This document shows, piece after piece, positions 34,129-44,089 of a stretch of DNA of 64,000 bases. Below the pieces are notes generated by a model. That model searched no databases. It saw only the letters and a list, made by a program, of their open reading frames with translations, and was not told where the DNA came from. How positions within the stretch are numbered: position 1 is the first letter of the stretch; the number at the start of each line of letters is the position of its first letter. Source of the DNA: Bathynomus jamesi (lineage: Eukaryota > Arthropoda > Malacostraca > Isopoda > Cirolanidae); the NCBI GenBank assembly GCA_023014485.1, contig JAJOZX010006139.1:210221-274220 (forward strand). The letters are read 5' to 3'. Made by a program: the position numbers and the translations under genes.

Positions 34129-34643
34129 ATATATTTTTTATTTCAACTTCAGGCCATGTCATTTGTGACATAATTACCTATAATTCTTGTGTTAGGTTTC
34201 ACTTAGAATACTGCTTTCAAGTTTAGCCCCCTCACCTTAGACATGATATTGATATGTTTGAAGGTGTGCAACATAGGGCAATCAAGCTTATCCCTAACCT
34301 AAGAAGTTTGGAATACAGGGATAGATTAAAGGAATTAGGTATGTTCAGTTTTGAGAGACATTGTATGAGGGGAGATATGATACAGATGTTCAAAATGTTT
34401 TCAGGTTTGGACAATTTAGATGTACAATGTACAGTATGTAACTTTCTCTCACTAGATACTGATGGGATAACTCATAGGCATAATAAAAAAATTACAAAAC
34501 AGACTTGTAGACTTGATCTATGAAAATACTTTTTTAGTCATAGAGTAGGTAGTAAATTTTTGGAATGACTTGCCAAATGATATGGTAAACAGTAGCTCAT
34601 TAGTTAATTTTAAGAGAAATTTACACTCATGAGTGAGAGAGAT

Positions 34644-37596
34644 TAGGATGGACCATAAAATTGAAGTTTTGATTTTTTGTTATTGCCGGGCGGTAACTTG
34701 TGAGGATGAATGAGAAAACACCTCTGGCCAATTTTTTCCCAAATCAATCACTTTTTAGGGGTAGCACACAGTACTTCATTTTTGCACTTTTGCACTACCT
34801 AGTAGATTTACTTGTATATTATATTCCAGTTCCAGTAATACATATTTTCCTTGACAGATTATTGGTGTAGTGTTCATTGGTGTGTTTAGTGGTTGGATAT
34901 ATGATGACAAGTTCGAAGCTCTTGCTTTTATCTCCTTGAAGGAGATAAAGTGAAGGACAAGCTTCTTGGAAGCAAATTACCATCACATGGAGAAGTATTG
35001 TCATGCTTCCTTCATCACCACACTAATCTCAAGGAGGAGTTGAAGGAAAGTGCTCAAGTAGTGTGGGGTCAACTTGAAATATTTTGTAACAAAGCTCGAA
35101 TCCTGACAAAGGAAAAATACAAAGGAATCCAAAAGATCTTGGACCTTCACCAAGATTGGATCAAAATAAAAAAAGGACGAATGAGGAGGAGCCAGAAGCA
35201 GGTGAGTTGGATGATCAATGATAAATAAAATAGTTTCTCGAGAGTATGACATATTATACTGTACAATAGTCAATACATTTATCATATATATATTATATAT
35301 ATTTATTATTTATACTTAGGTGTACAACGAAGAGGGATTCAAGGAGACACTTCGGAACCTATTTGATATGGCACATGCTGATGCCTTCTCTAATCAAAAA
35401 CCCAGAAGACAAGGCCTTCTTGCTGGCCCAGCGAGAGCCTGGAAGACGGGGATGCATGGTGGGAGTAGACAGAAAAACAGCAGAAAAAGAAAAACAAGCT
35501 GCCCACAGGAAGATGGAGGAGGAGATGCGAAAGAGAAAGGTGAGATTGTTCTTCAAATTCCTACTTTCATTTGATTGCAATGATTAGGTTGTTCATTAAC
35601 ACTAATTGTCCATTTTCTTCGATTGTATTGCAGGCAGTCAATGAAGGTGCATCAACGTCGGGTACAGCAGTATTGGTGTCCTCAACAGAATCCTCAGTCA
35701 CTGACGAGTCATCCTCCACCGAAGATGAATGGGCAAAAGGTGGAAAGCGACCTCCAAAACAGGTGAAAAGAGTCAAGAATGTGATAACATCAAATCTAGC
35801 TGCTGCCCTAGATCGGACACACACTACGGACAGGATGGCAACCTACATAATAGCAGAGACTGCATTGAGCCTTGGCCACAGCCCAATGAATTTTAACATC
35901 ACCCGGACCTCCATCAAACGGCAGAGAGAACGACATCGGATCATGATCTGCAATAGCCTAAAAGCTTCCTTTCAGTCCGGTCCTGCAATCATCCACTGGG
36001 ATGGAAAACTTATTCCAGACCACCTCAACACCAGAGACCATGCGCATGTGGATCGGCTGCCTGTGCTCATTTCCTCCTTTTTGGGTCAATCTCAGCTCCT
36101 TGCAGTCCCCAAAATACCAACTGGATCAGAACACCACCAAGCCAGCGCAGTTTTTGAATTATTGACTGATTGGGGCCTCGAAGAATCTGTCGTGGGGATG
36201 TGTTTCGACACCACTGCCTCCAATGCTGGTCGTTTGAATGGAGCGTGTGTTGTTGGAGCAGAAGTTGAAGAAAGACCTTCTCCATTTTGCCTGCCGTCAT
36301 CACATCATGGAAGTGATGATCGGTGGAGTTTTCACTGCTTGCTATGGCCCAAAAGTGGACCTGATGTTCCATTGTTCAGCAGGTTTCAGAGCAAATGGAC
36401 CTTCATGACACAGGAACATACGGCACCAGATGGGATGATGAAGAGGTGCATCGACTCTTGGCCCCCATTAGAGATTGGATTCTCCGCTTTGCTGAGGAAA
36501 AACACTCCTCAAAATCCTTTCGAGATGACTATCAGGAATTCCTCGATCTGTCCATCATTTTCTTGGGAGGGAGCATTGACAACTACACCTTCAAGCGACC
36601 TGGCCCCATGCACCAAGCCAGATGGTTATCTAAGGTGATCTATTCATTGAAGATGTGGCTGTTCAGGGGACAAATCCCAGCCCTCACTCCACAAGAGCAA
36701 AAGTGTCTTAAGGATGTCAGTGTCTTCGCTTTCCATCTACCTGCAGGCATGGATGACAGCGCCAATAGCTGCTGCTGCGCCTCGCAGCGACCTCAGTCTT
36801 CTGCAGAGTCTTCGGGAATACCATGACCCCAAAATTTCGGAAGTGGCATTAAAAAACTCAGCGGTCATCTTTGGTATCTTTCGGAAGAGATGGTGGGCCT
36901 CGCGATTTTCAATCCTGAGGTGTCTGAAGAGACTAAAACAGCAATGGTGAAGGCGATGGAGGAAGTTGAAGGAAAGCCTGATTGCCAGAAGAGAAGGAAA
37001 GGTGTTGCTGAGGGCGCTTCAATCGAGTCACTAGCAACAGCAAACTCATAAAGACTGCTGTTGTCTCTGGGGTCAGGTGTGGGATACCTGAGGAAGGAGG
37101 TGCAGGATTGGGACAGTGATCCTGATTACCAAATAGCGAAGAAATCAGTGGCAAACCTCTCTGTCGTGAACGATCATGCAGAGAGGGGGGTTGCTCTCAT
37201 TAATGAATACAACGGCTGCCACACCAGGAATGAGGAACAACTGCAGTATCTCCTGCAAGTTGTTGCTAACTACAGGAAGCAGTTTCCTCAACCACTGAAG
37301 TCAGCCTGGCAACTGGGCGAGAAAACAAAGATCAAATGAGGTGCAGAGGGAATTGTTAGTCAATTCATTTCGGAATTGTTAGTTACCCTAATAGTCATGT
37401 ACTGTCACCAAGATTAACTTTGCTATGATTTTCAGATTATACCAAAACTTCAAGTGTCATGTGCTACCCCTACAAATTAACTGATTCAAATAAAACTTTC
37501 CCAGAGGTATTTTCTCATCCATCCTCATAAGTTACAACCCAGCAATAAAAACAAATCACAAAAAAAATTCCACCCCTATAAGAGTGGACCACCCTA
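34644..37596 (+). mobile_element. Unclassified DDE-type transposon, second subfamily (left arm)
   Basis: Begins TAGGATGGACCAT and ends with the inverse of TAGGGTGGTCCACTC. The inverted similarity continues about 140 bp (GGTAACTTGTGAGGATGAAT, AGGGGTAGCACA). Flanks GAGAGAGAT (34635-34643) and GAAAGAGAG (37597-37605) match at 7 of 9. Its TAGG start and likely 9-bp target agree with the elements at 6740 and 10314. Confidence 0.8.
34930..37339 (+). pseudogene. Unclassified DDE-like transposase, second subfamily (left arm), three exons
   Basis: Exons about 34930-35201, 35320-35539 and 35634-37339, with GTGAG donors and TTAG / GCAG acceptors. Order: LGSKLPSHGEVLSCF; FKETLRNLFDMAHAD; a basic/acidic linker; IIHWDGKLIPD (putative D1, about 36000); MCFDTTASNAGRLNGACV (D2); EQKLKKDLLHFACRHHIMEV-type block; RPGPMHQARWLSKVIYSLKM; SVYLQAW-type block; HLWYLSEEMVGLA; VVNDHAERGVALINEYN (putative E, about 37180) and LLQVVANYRKQFP. 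Stop at 37337. I recognise a multicopy uncharacterised arthropod family. Frameshifts (e.g. near 35385, 36250, 36355, 36735) differ between the two arms. Confidence 0.75.
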
Positions 37597-37944
37597 GAAA
37601 GAGAGTATGTAGATTGTATGGCAATATCCTATTTTGGGTACTTCTTTACTATTGGTATAATATTATAATGTTTCAGACCAACAAAGACCCTAGGATCCAT
37701 TCATGGCTGGTCTACCTAACAGTGTTCGTAATTGTGTATTGTGCATGTCCTCCATGGTGGCAGAGGGGACCTACAATTTATGTGAGTTCCGAACCACAAG
37801 GCCTTAATTTTACTACCTTAAACTATACCCAATCTGTCAACATATGCGTCTAATCGATTTTTAAACATGTTTATAGACGTGCTACTAATTACTTCTACTG
37901 GCAAACTATTCCAGCTGTTGGTAATTATTCATTTTTTGACCCAG

Positions 37945-38115
37945 TCTCTTTTTATAATGAGAGCAAACTTTGGTCAATTTTGAGGTGTTTTGCATGAATC
38001 TGCCATCTGTTTCCTGTGCAAATGCGTAGTTTTCAGATATCGTCATCTCAAAAACTACGCATTTGCACAGGAAATGGATGTCAGATTCGTGCAAAACACC
38101 TCAAAATTGACCAGA
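37945..38115. repeat. Hairpin in element B
   Basis: Arms GTCAATTTTGAGGTGTTTTG and CAAATGCGTAGTTTT pair across 38035. The arm holds the TTTGCACGAATCTGACAT motif that recurs, altered, in the hairpins of elements A and C. Confidence 0.85.
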
Positions 38116-38170
38116 AAAGTTTGCATTCGTGCTAAACCACACCTAACCCTAACCTAACCTAACCACCTTA

Positions 38171-38558
38171 TCACACCTTCACCACAAAAAGATTTCCAGT
38201 TAACAATGGACTCGCTACTAGTTTTATAACTTTCTCGGCATAACATTGTGAAAAATATTTTCGCGAATAAATATTTATGAACCGGAGGTTTTTATTCACT
38301 GAGAAGTTGCAATGTTCCAGCCATGTGCCCTTAAAGATAGAAACAGTAAATCCACACTCACGCTTATTTTTTGGATTTTTTTTACGGCACCTAAACATCT
38401 TCGAGTCTTGTCTTAAAATACAGGCAGTATTACATTTAGGGCAAATCACGGATGTCGGAATTATGCTGTGATTGAAAAACATCTAAACTTTTATCTTCAT
38501 CAAGGCCAACAAGGCAGATTAGGTCTTCAAAATCAAGTTCACAAGATTGACACGTCAT
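38171..38558 (-). pseudogene. Merlin-type zinc-ribbon ORF (left arm, frameshifted)
   Basis: Same protein as at 47048-47455, starting at the ATG at 38556-38558, but two bases are missing near 38475, which splits the frame. From there SVICPKCNTACILRQDSKMF and CGFTVSIFKGTWLEHCNF are readable. Confidence 0.8.
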
Positions 38559-39039
38559 GATCCTAGAATGAAAATCACCAAACTAACAAGTAACAGAAAG
38601 AAGTAGGCAAAATCAAGAAAAAGTAGCCAAAAATAGCCAAAAAATCTCCAAAAAAAAGGGAGCCAAAATAAACAAATTAACCGAAATTTATATATACATA
38701 CATATTAGAAAGTAGAAAATATTTTTTTTTTTATAAAAAAGTACATTTTATACAAATTTGCACAAGATAATATATATATTTTCTTATTCAGTTTTGATTG
38801 GTTATTCAATATATATTGCTGTTACAGCTGGGTGTGACTGGGTCAAAAAACGAATATTAACCCAGCTATTTACTATTCTATGCATAAAAAAGTTTTTGGC
38901 AACTGCTGTCTTGAACCTTCTACTTGTCAACTTACACACAAGAACAAGAAATTTTTATAGTGAGCACACTAGGGGCCACTTCGGCCCATTGAGGTGGCTC
39001 CACTATGTAAAAACTGCCTGTATATTGGCAACAACCAAT

Positions 39040-41545
39040 TTTTACAAAACTAATTATCAATTTAAAACTAATTAATTATCAATTTAAAACTAGAGATAGA
39101 ATCTCTGGAATCCAGAGGATCGCAGTCATAATAGGCTACTATCCACAAATATGTTACACTCTATATCTATTTATAACTGACATGCAAATATATCAGATCT
39201 AAAGAATCCAGTCAATTTCATTATGGTACCCATCAATAGCAATACCTTGCCAACCAAAAATGTCACGGTCCATATCAATTGTGGACCAAGTCACAATTTA
39301 CAACCATATACATTACTATATACTTAAGAGGAAAAGTGTAGGTGTGGCTGTAAAGACTGTACAGTAATGTAGAAATGTGTGGCGCCCCATTTTGGGTCTC
39401 CCATTTAAAGGTGTTTGTAGGGCAAGTGAAGATCATGAGTTTTTCAATACCTCACAGTACTCTGGGGAGCAACGCTCAGCAGAGGAATCTCTTCAAATGG
39501 GGTGTGTAAGAACAGAGAGTATCCCCTAACCCAAGATGCTGCCTCTCTATATCCCACAACACTTGTGTTGAGCTGTGGGATTTATCACCTAAATGCACAT
39601 AATATATATGAAATAAACTAGTACCATTCATGCAATAAAAATGGGCTTAAACACTATCACCAGATGTCCCTTGCAGACATCAAACTATCCAACCTTCTTT
39701 TGAAAGAATCAAGTGTATCTGAAGTCACCACTTCTTCTGTCAGACTGTTCCAAAACTTAATTACTCTGTTTGTAAAACTATGTTTCCTTAAATTTGTTCT
39801 ACATCTTCGCTTAAATAATTTCATACTATGACCTCTAGTCTGGTTATTGTGATCTTTAAGGAAAAGAGAATCAAAATCTATCTTATCCAACCCTTTTATC
39901 ATTTTATACACCTCTATCATATCACCCCTTAACCACCACCTTTTTAATGAGAACATGTTTAGATATGCCAGTCTTTCCTTATATGTCAATTGTCTTAGAG
40001 ATGGGATCATTCTTGTTGCTCGTTTCTGTACTTTTTCCAGTTTTTCAATATCTTGTATCAAATAGGGACCATTAAATTGAATACAGTATTCAAGGAGGAG
40101 TCTCCTAGCATTTGCTTTATTTCTGATTTCCATACAGTGATTTGAGAGTTTAAGTTCATCAGTCAGTGACACCCGTATTTCTCTTTATCATCATTTTTAA
40201 TCCAACTTCCATTCATATTGTATTCAAATTCTGGATTTTTTGGCCCAATATGCATAACCTTGCACTTATCAACATTAAATCTCATCTCCCACTTATCTGT
40301 CAAGGCTGTTACTCTGTCTAAGTCTTTTTTGTATTATCATTGCTCCTGCTACTGACTTAACATTATGGCCTAATTTTGTATCATCAGCAAATTTTGAGGT
40401 TTTACATGATAGGCCCTTTCTCTAGATCATTTATATAGACAACAAAAAGCAGAGGTCCCAGCACAGACCCCTGTGGACTCCGCTCAATACGGGTCCCAAG
40501 TAGACTTATTTCCATTTAGATGAACTCTGTTTTCTATTTCTCAGCCATTCTTCTATCCAGTCAGCTATATGACCTCTTATACCATGGGCTCTAACTTTTA
40601 CCAACAATCTTGCATGAGGAACAGTATCAAATGCCTTTGCAAAATCTAAGTATACTATATCTACTGGCTCTTTATTGTCCAAATGCAATAGGACTCCATC
40701 ATAAAATTCATCAAGTTGGTTAGACAAGACCTTCCATTTCAAAAGCCATGCTGGCTATCATTTATAAGGTTGCACTCTTCAAGGAACTCAGTAACTTTAC
40801 CTCTAATGATACTTTCGAGTAATTTGCAAATAATGGAGGTGAGGCTGATGGGTCTGTAGTTTTTTGCCAAGTTTCTATTTCCTTTTTTAAAGATTGGAGC
40901 CACATTTGCTTTCTTCCAATCCTCTGGAATTTCAGTACATATCATTGATTTATTAAAAATAATTTCTAGTGCCTGTGCTATATTCTTTTTGGCAGCTTTT
41001 GACTATTGGATACATTTCATCTAGCCCTGGAGATTTTTCCATTTTTTATTGCTTTTAGGATATCTAGTTTTGTTACCCTTAATTCATTTATTTCTCTATC
41101 TTGTCCTGGTAGTATAAAATCAAGAATATTATTTAAATTTTCATTTGTGAATACTGATGAGAAGTATTTGTTTAGTTCTTCAGTTATTTGAAGATCATCA
41201 TCTATAGTTTTATCATCTATATGGAGGGGGCCAATTTTCTTTTTCACTCTACTTTTCAAATTGAAATGACTGAAAAAACTTCTTAGGATTGTTTTTGGAG
41301 TTCTTGGCTAGGCTTTTTCCAGGTCTCATTTGCTATCTCCGATTGCTTTCTTGCAAATGCTTCTTTTACTTTTATATATTTTGGAGTCTGTACCATTTTT
41401 AGTTCTTTTGAATTTATGAAATGCTTTTGTTTTTCTCTGATTGCTCTTTTTACATTGCAGTTTATCCAAGGTTGTTTTTTATTTTTTCCAGTTCTGATTT
41501 TACACTGTAGGATATGCTTCCTTTTTATGTTCATTATTATACTTT
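39040..41545 (-). mobile_element. CR1/L2-like LINE number 2, 5'-truncated (left arm)
   Basis: Minus-strand blocks: linker at 41259-41017 (KKIGPLHIDDKTIDDDLQIT); reverse transcriptase start at 40945 (EIPEDWKKANVAPIFKKGN, KNYRPISLTSI); VYLDFAKAFDTVPHARLL at about 40660; and the C-terminal part 40172-39657 (LEKVQKRATRMIPSLRQL, WWLRGDMIEVYKMIKG, FKRRCRTNLRKHSFTNRV). A nonsense codon after SQHGF (near 40739) is present in both arms. 39040-39650 is non-coding 3' sequence. Distinct from the other LINE family. Confidence 0.85.
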
Positions 41546-41811
41546 TAAATTTGGTATTATTCTACTATTACACCCATCTAACGTCCAGCAATTATTATAT
41601 GTTCATTAGGTAGATTTTTTAATTCTAAGACACTTTTCTTCTATAGCGTTTCCGTCGCAAATGCTTCGTTTTCGAGATATAAACGTTTTTTTTGGTGTGT
41701 ATCTAGTGTGTGTTCGTACGTTCATTTGTGTGTTCATTTGTGTTGATGTCACATGTCTGCCCAATCAGAGCGCTCCATCCATTTCGAATTTGAATTAGTT
41801 TGCTACCGGAA

Positions 41812-42000
41812 TGGCTTTGTGTGAGATGTGCTTGTTCGATTATTACCACTGTATTGTCACTTTCTATGAAAATTTAGAAAAAAGTGTTGAGTTTCTGCAT
41901 GCTCAGTGTTCTACCGACAGTAGTGAAGTGTCCACATTGTAAAACGGAGTGTACATATCATCAAGACCAGAAACTGTGGCGTTGTAGATAGGTCAGGCTA
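41812..42000 (+). pseudogene. Merlin-type zinc-ribbon exon, frameshifted (copy C)
   Basis: MALCEMCLFDYYHCIVTFYE then ENLEKSVEF and, after a frameshift near 41905, SVLPTVVKCPHCKTECTYHQ and DQKLWRCR. It aligns with SIIPTSVICPKCNTACILRQ / DSKMFRCR of element B: the CPxC and CR positions of the ribbon are conserved although much of the rest has changed. Confidence 0.65.
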
Positions 42001-42049
42001 GGATAAGTTAGGTTAGGATAGGTTAGGAAGGTTAGGTCAAGTTTGAAGG

Positions 42050-42265
42050 TGAAATTTATGTTTTTCCTATGGTTTTTGATGTGTTTTGAACGAATCTGAC
42101 CTTCAGAACCGTCGGAAATGACTCATTTTCTGTGATTTCCCCCACATTGCCAGCTGGGGGGGGGAGGGGAGTTATTTCAAAAACGAGTCATTTCCGACAG
42201 TTTTGAAGGTCAGATTCGTTCAAAACACATCAAAAACCATAGGAAAAACATAAATTTCACCTCAA
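42050..42265. repeat. Hairpin in element C
   Basis: Arms GTGAAATTTATGTTTTTCCT and GATGTGTTTTGAACGAATCT (continuing GACCTTC) pair with their inverse. The loop is CCCCACATTGCCAGCTGGGG plus a G run. Confidence 0.9.
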
Positions 42266-42494
42266 AAGGGAGACGGGTGTAATACTGGACATTTACCTTA
42301 AATTTTTCCCACATACTAGTTACTGTCTGTTCAGGCTATAGAATATCTGTCTAATTTATTAGACACAGATCATTTACTAGTCCATTTATATTTCCTCTTT
42401 TAAAATCTGGGACTTCTACTTTATTTTCACTAGGTCTTGAATTACAAACAATATTAAACCGAAGGATACAATGATCACCTGAACCTAGTGTTTC

Positions 42495-43140
42495 TGAAAC
42501 TGAGCAAAGCTGGGCACCGCAAACTCAAAATCACTTCCGCAATCGCAAATCCGCAAACTCAAACCTTACCTTCCACAACCGCAAATCCGCAAACTGCTTG
42601 CCATTTTTGGTGCCGCAAATGCAAATCCGCAAACTGCTTGCCATTTTTGGTGCTGCAAAAGCAAATGCAAACCATATTTCCAATTTTTACAGTGCTGGGC
42701 ACTTCCGCAAACCGCAAATTCCGCAATTGCAATTTTAACTATAAAAAGTATCCAAAACATTAAAGAGGTATAAAAAGTTTTTATATCTTTTTAATGTTTA
42801 ATGTTTTAGCCTTGTTTTTAATAAAAACAAGGCTAAAACATTAAACATTAAAAGATATAAAAACTTTTTAATACCTCTTTAATGTTTTGGATACTTTTTA
42901 TAGTTAAATTGCAATTGCGGAATTTGCGGTTTGCGGAAGTGCCCAGCACTGTAAAAATTGGAAATATGGTTTGCATTTGCTTTTGCGGCACCAAAAATGG
43001 CAAGCAGTTTTGCGGATTTGCATTTGCGGCACCAAAAATGGCAAGCAGTTTGGGATTTGCGGTTGTGGAAGGTAAGGTTTGAGTTTGCGGTTTGCGATTG
43101 CGGAAGTGATTTTGAGTTTGCGGTGCCCAGCTTTGCTCAG
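42495..43140. repeat. GCAAA-rich element straddling the palindrome centre
   Basis: CTGGGCACCGCAAACTC starts the unit and its inverse ends it. Inside are tandem GCAAATCCGCAAACTGC / TTGCCATTTTTGGTGCCGC units and CAGTGCTGGGCACTTCCGC. The CAGNGCTGGGCA-like ends resemble hAT termini (inference). Because it spans the fold point, its symmetry may be real or a result of the fold-back. Confidence 0.6.
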
Positions 43141-43356
43141 TTTCAGAAACACTAGGTTCAGGTGATCATTGTATCCTTCGGTTTAATATTGTTTGTAATT
43201 CAAGACCTAGTGAAAATAAAGTAGAAGTCCCAGATTTTAAAAGAGGAAATATAAATGGACTAGTAAATGATCTGTGTCTAATAAATTAGACAGATATTCT
43301 ACAGCCTGAACAGACAGTAACTAGTATGTGGGGAAAAGTTTAAGGTAAATGTCCAG

Positions 43357-44061
43357 TATTACACCCGTCTCCCTTTCGAGGTGAAATTTATGTTTTTCCT
43401 ATGGTTTTTGATGTGTTTTTGAACGAATCTGACCTTCAAAACTGTCGGAAATGACTCGTTTTTGAAATAACTCCCCCCCCCCCCAGCTGGCAATGTGGGG
43501 GAAATCACAGAAAAGAGTCATTTCCGACGGTTCTGAAGGTCAGATTCGTTCAAAACACATCAAAAACCATAGGAAAAACATAAATTTCACCTTCAAACTT
43601 GACCTAACCTTCCTAACCTATCCTAACCTAACTTATCCTAGCCTGACCTATCTACAACGCCACAGTTTCTGGTCTTGACGATATGTACACTCCGTTTTAC
43701 AATGTGGACACTTCACTACTGTCGGTAGAACACTGAGCATGCAGAAACTCAACACTTTTTTCTAAATTTTCATAGAAAGTGACAATACAGTGGTAATAAT
43801 CGAACAAGCACATCTCACACAAAGCCATTCCGGTAGCAAACTAATTCAAATTCGAAATGGATGGAGCGCTCTGATTGGGCAGACATGTGACATCAACACA
43901 AATGAACATACGAACACACACTAGATACACACCAAAAAAAACGTTTATATCTCGAAAACGAAGCATTTGCGACGGAAACGCTATAGAAGAAAAGTGTCTT
44001 AGAATTAAAAAATCTACCTAATGAACATATAATAATTGCTGGACGTTAGATGGGTGTAATA
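43357..44061 (-). mobile_element. Zinc-ribbon element C (right arm)
   Basis: Mirror of 41566-42284 with ends TATTACACCCGTCT and TATTACACCCATCT, the hairpin (43380-43590), GGTTAGG-like units (43600-43650, inverted) and the degenerate zinc-ribbon exon (about 43650-43835, minus). Confidence 0.6.
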
Positions 44062-44089
44062 GTAGAATAATACCAAATTTAAAATATAT

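Larger units (their letters stand above)
32489..34178 (+). mobile_element. Merlin-like zinc-ribbon element A, with a mariner inside
   Basis: Flanked by the perfect 8-mer TATAATTC (32481-32488 and 34179-34186) within LINE sequence. Ends AGTTAATATTTTTACATGAC and, inverted, GGTAATTATGTCACAAATGA share ATGACATGG further in. The 8-bp duplication and GG-type termini fit Merlin. Contains a broken zinc-ribbon frame, TTAGGT-rich sequence, the TCATGATATT module and a hairpin. Confidence 0.8.
30065..34523 (+). pseudogene. LINE ORF2: endonuclease and reverse transcriptase
   Basis: Endonuclease: FYTNAHSLRNK near 30160, CISETWI near 30245, IGAFYRPPNQT, LIMGDFNLPHIDWSLLEG near 30565, and a SDH region near 30780. 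Reverse transcriptase: TSLVGKILERII at 31677, VIYLDFSKAFDKVP near 31860, VPQGSVLGPLLFTLYLNDLE near 32050 and KFADYTK near 32140. The catalytic FADD is changed to FADY in both arms, so the enzyme is dead in the source sequence. C-terminal part after the insertion: RLKELGMFSFERHCMRGDM. Confidence 0.85.
29400..34640 (+). mobile_element. CR1-type LINE, copy 2 (left arm)
   Basis: Best LINE copy in the window: ORF1 at about 29415-30005, ORF2 at about 30065-32480, continuing at 34187-34535. The gap is the Merlin-like insertion 32489-34178. The end runs SSLVNFKRNLHS then stop, near 34630, where the TAGG-ended element is inserted. Confidence 0.88.
37920..38862 (-). mobile_element. Merlin-like zinc-ribbon element B (left arm)
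   Basis: Ends GGTAATTATTCATTTTTTGA then CCCAGTC and, inverted, GGTTAATATTCGTTTTTTGA then CCCAGTC. Flanks CAGCTGTT and CAGCTATT (7 of 8). 943 bp. Same terminal sequence as element A. Contains one short gene, CCTAA units at 38146-38161 and a hairpin. Confidence 0.85.
37790..39030 (-). mobile_element. LINE ORF2 tail split by element B
   Basis: Across the insertion the minus-strand frame reads SRRFKTAVAKNFFMHRIVNS, then WNSLPVEVISSTSINMFKN and a stop after GIV near 37815. This is a typical non-LTR ORF2 C-terminus. It proves the borders of element B. Confidence 0.75.
41566..42284 (+). mobile_element. Zinc-ribbon element C (left arm)
   Basis: Inverted ends TATTACACCCATCT and TATTACACCCGTCT. Contains a degenerate zinc-ribbon exon, a tract of GGTTAGG/GGATAGG units at about 41995-42045, and a hairpin, the same order as elements A and B. 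The ends differ from A and B and no clear duplication is seen, so the family link rests on the content. Confidence 0.6.
21630..42820. repeat. Left arm of a >42-kb spacerless palindrome
   Basis: Every element between here and 42820 recurs in reverse complement between 42822 and 64000. Position 21630 pairs with 64000. The symmetry centre is the A at 42821 in TTTTTAATAAAAA. Where the left arm truly begins cannot be told, because its partner would lie beyond the window. Confidence 0.97.

Noticed and set aside
37945..38115. CRISPR or tandem array
   Set aside because: Arms are inverted, not direct repeats with spacers, and the context is animal DNA.
41566..42284. Target duplication of element C
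   Set aside because: The flanks TTCTAC and CTGGAC do not match convincingly.
42488..43155. Open frames on both strands across the GCAAA-rich centre
   Set aside because: They arise from tandem GCAAA-type units and their inverse; composition is repetitive and no motif is conserved.
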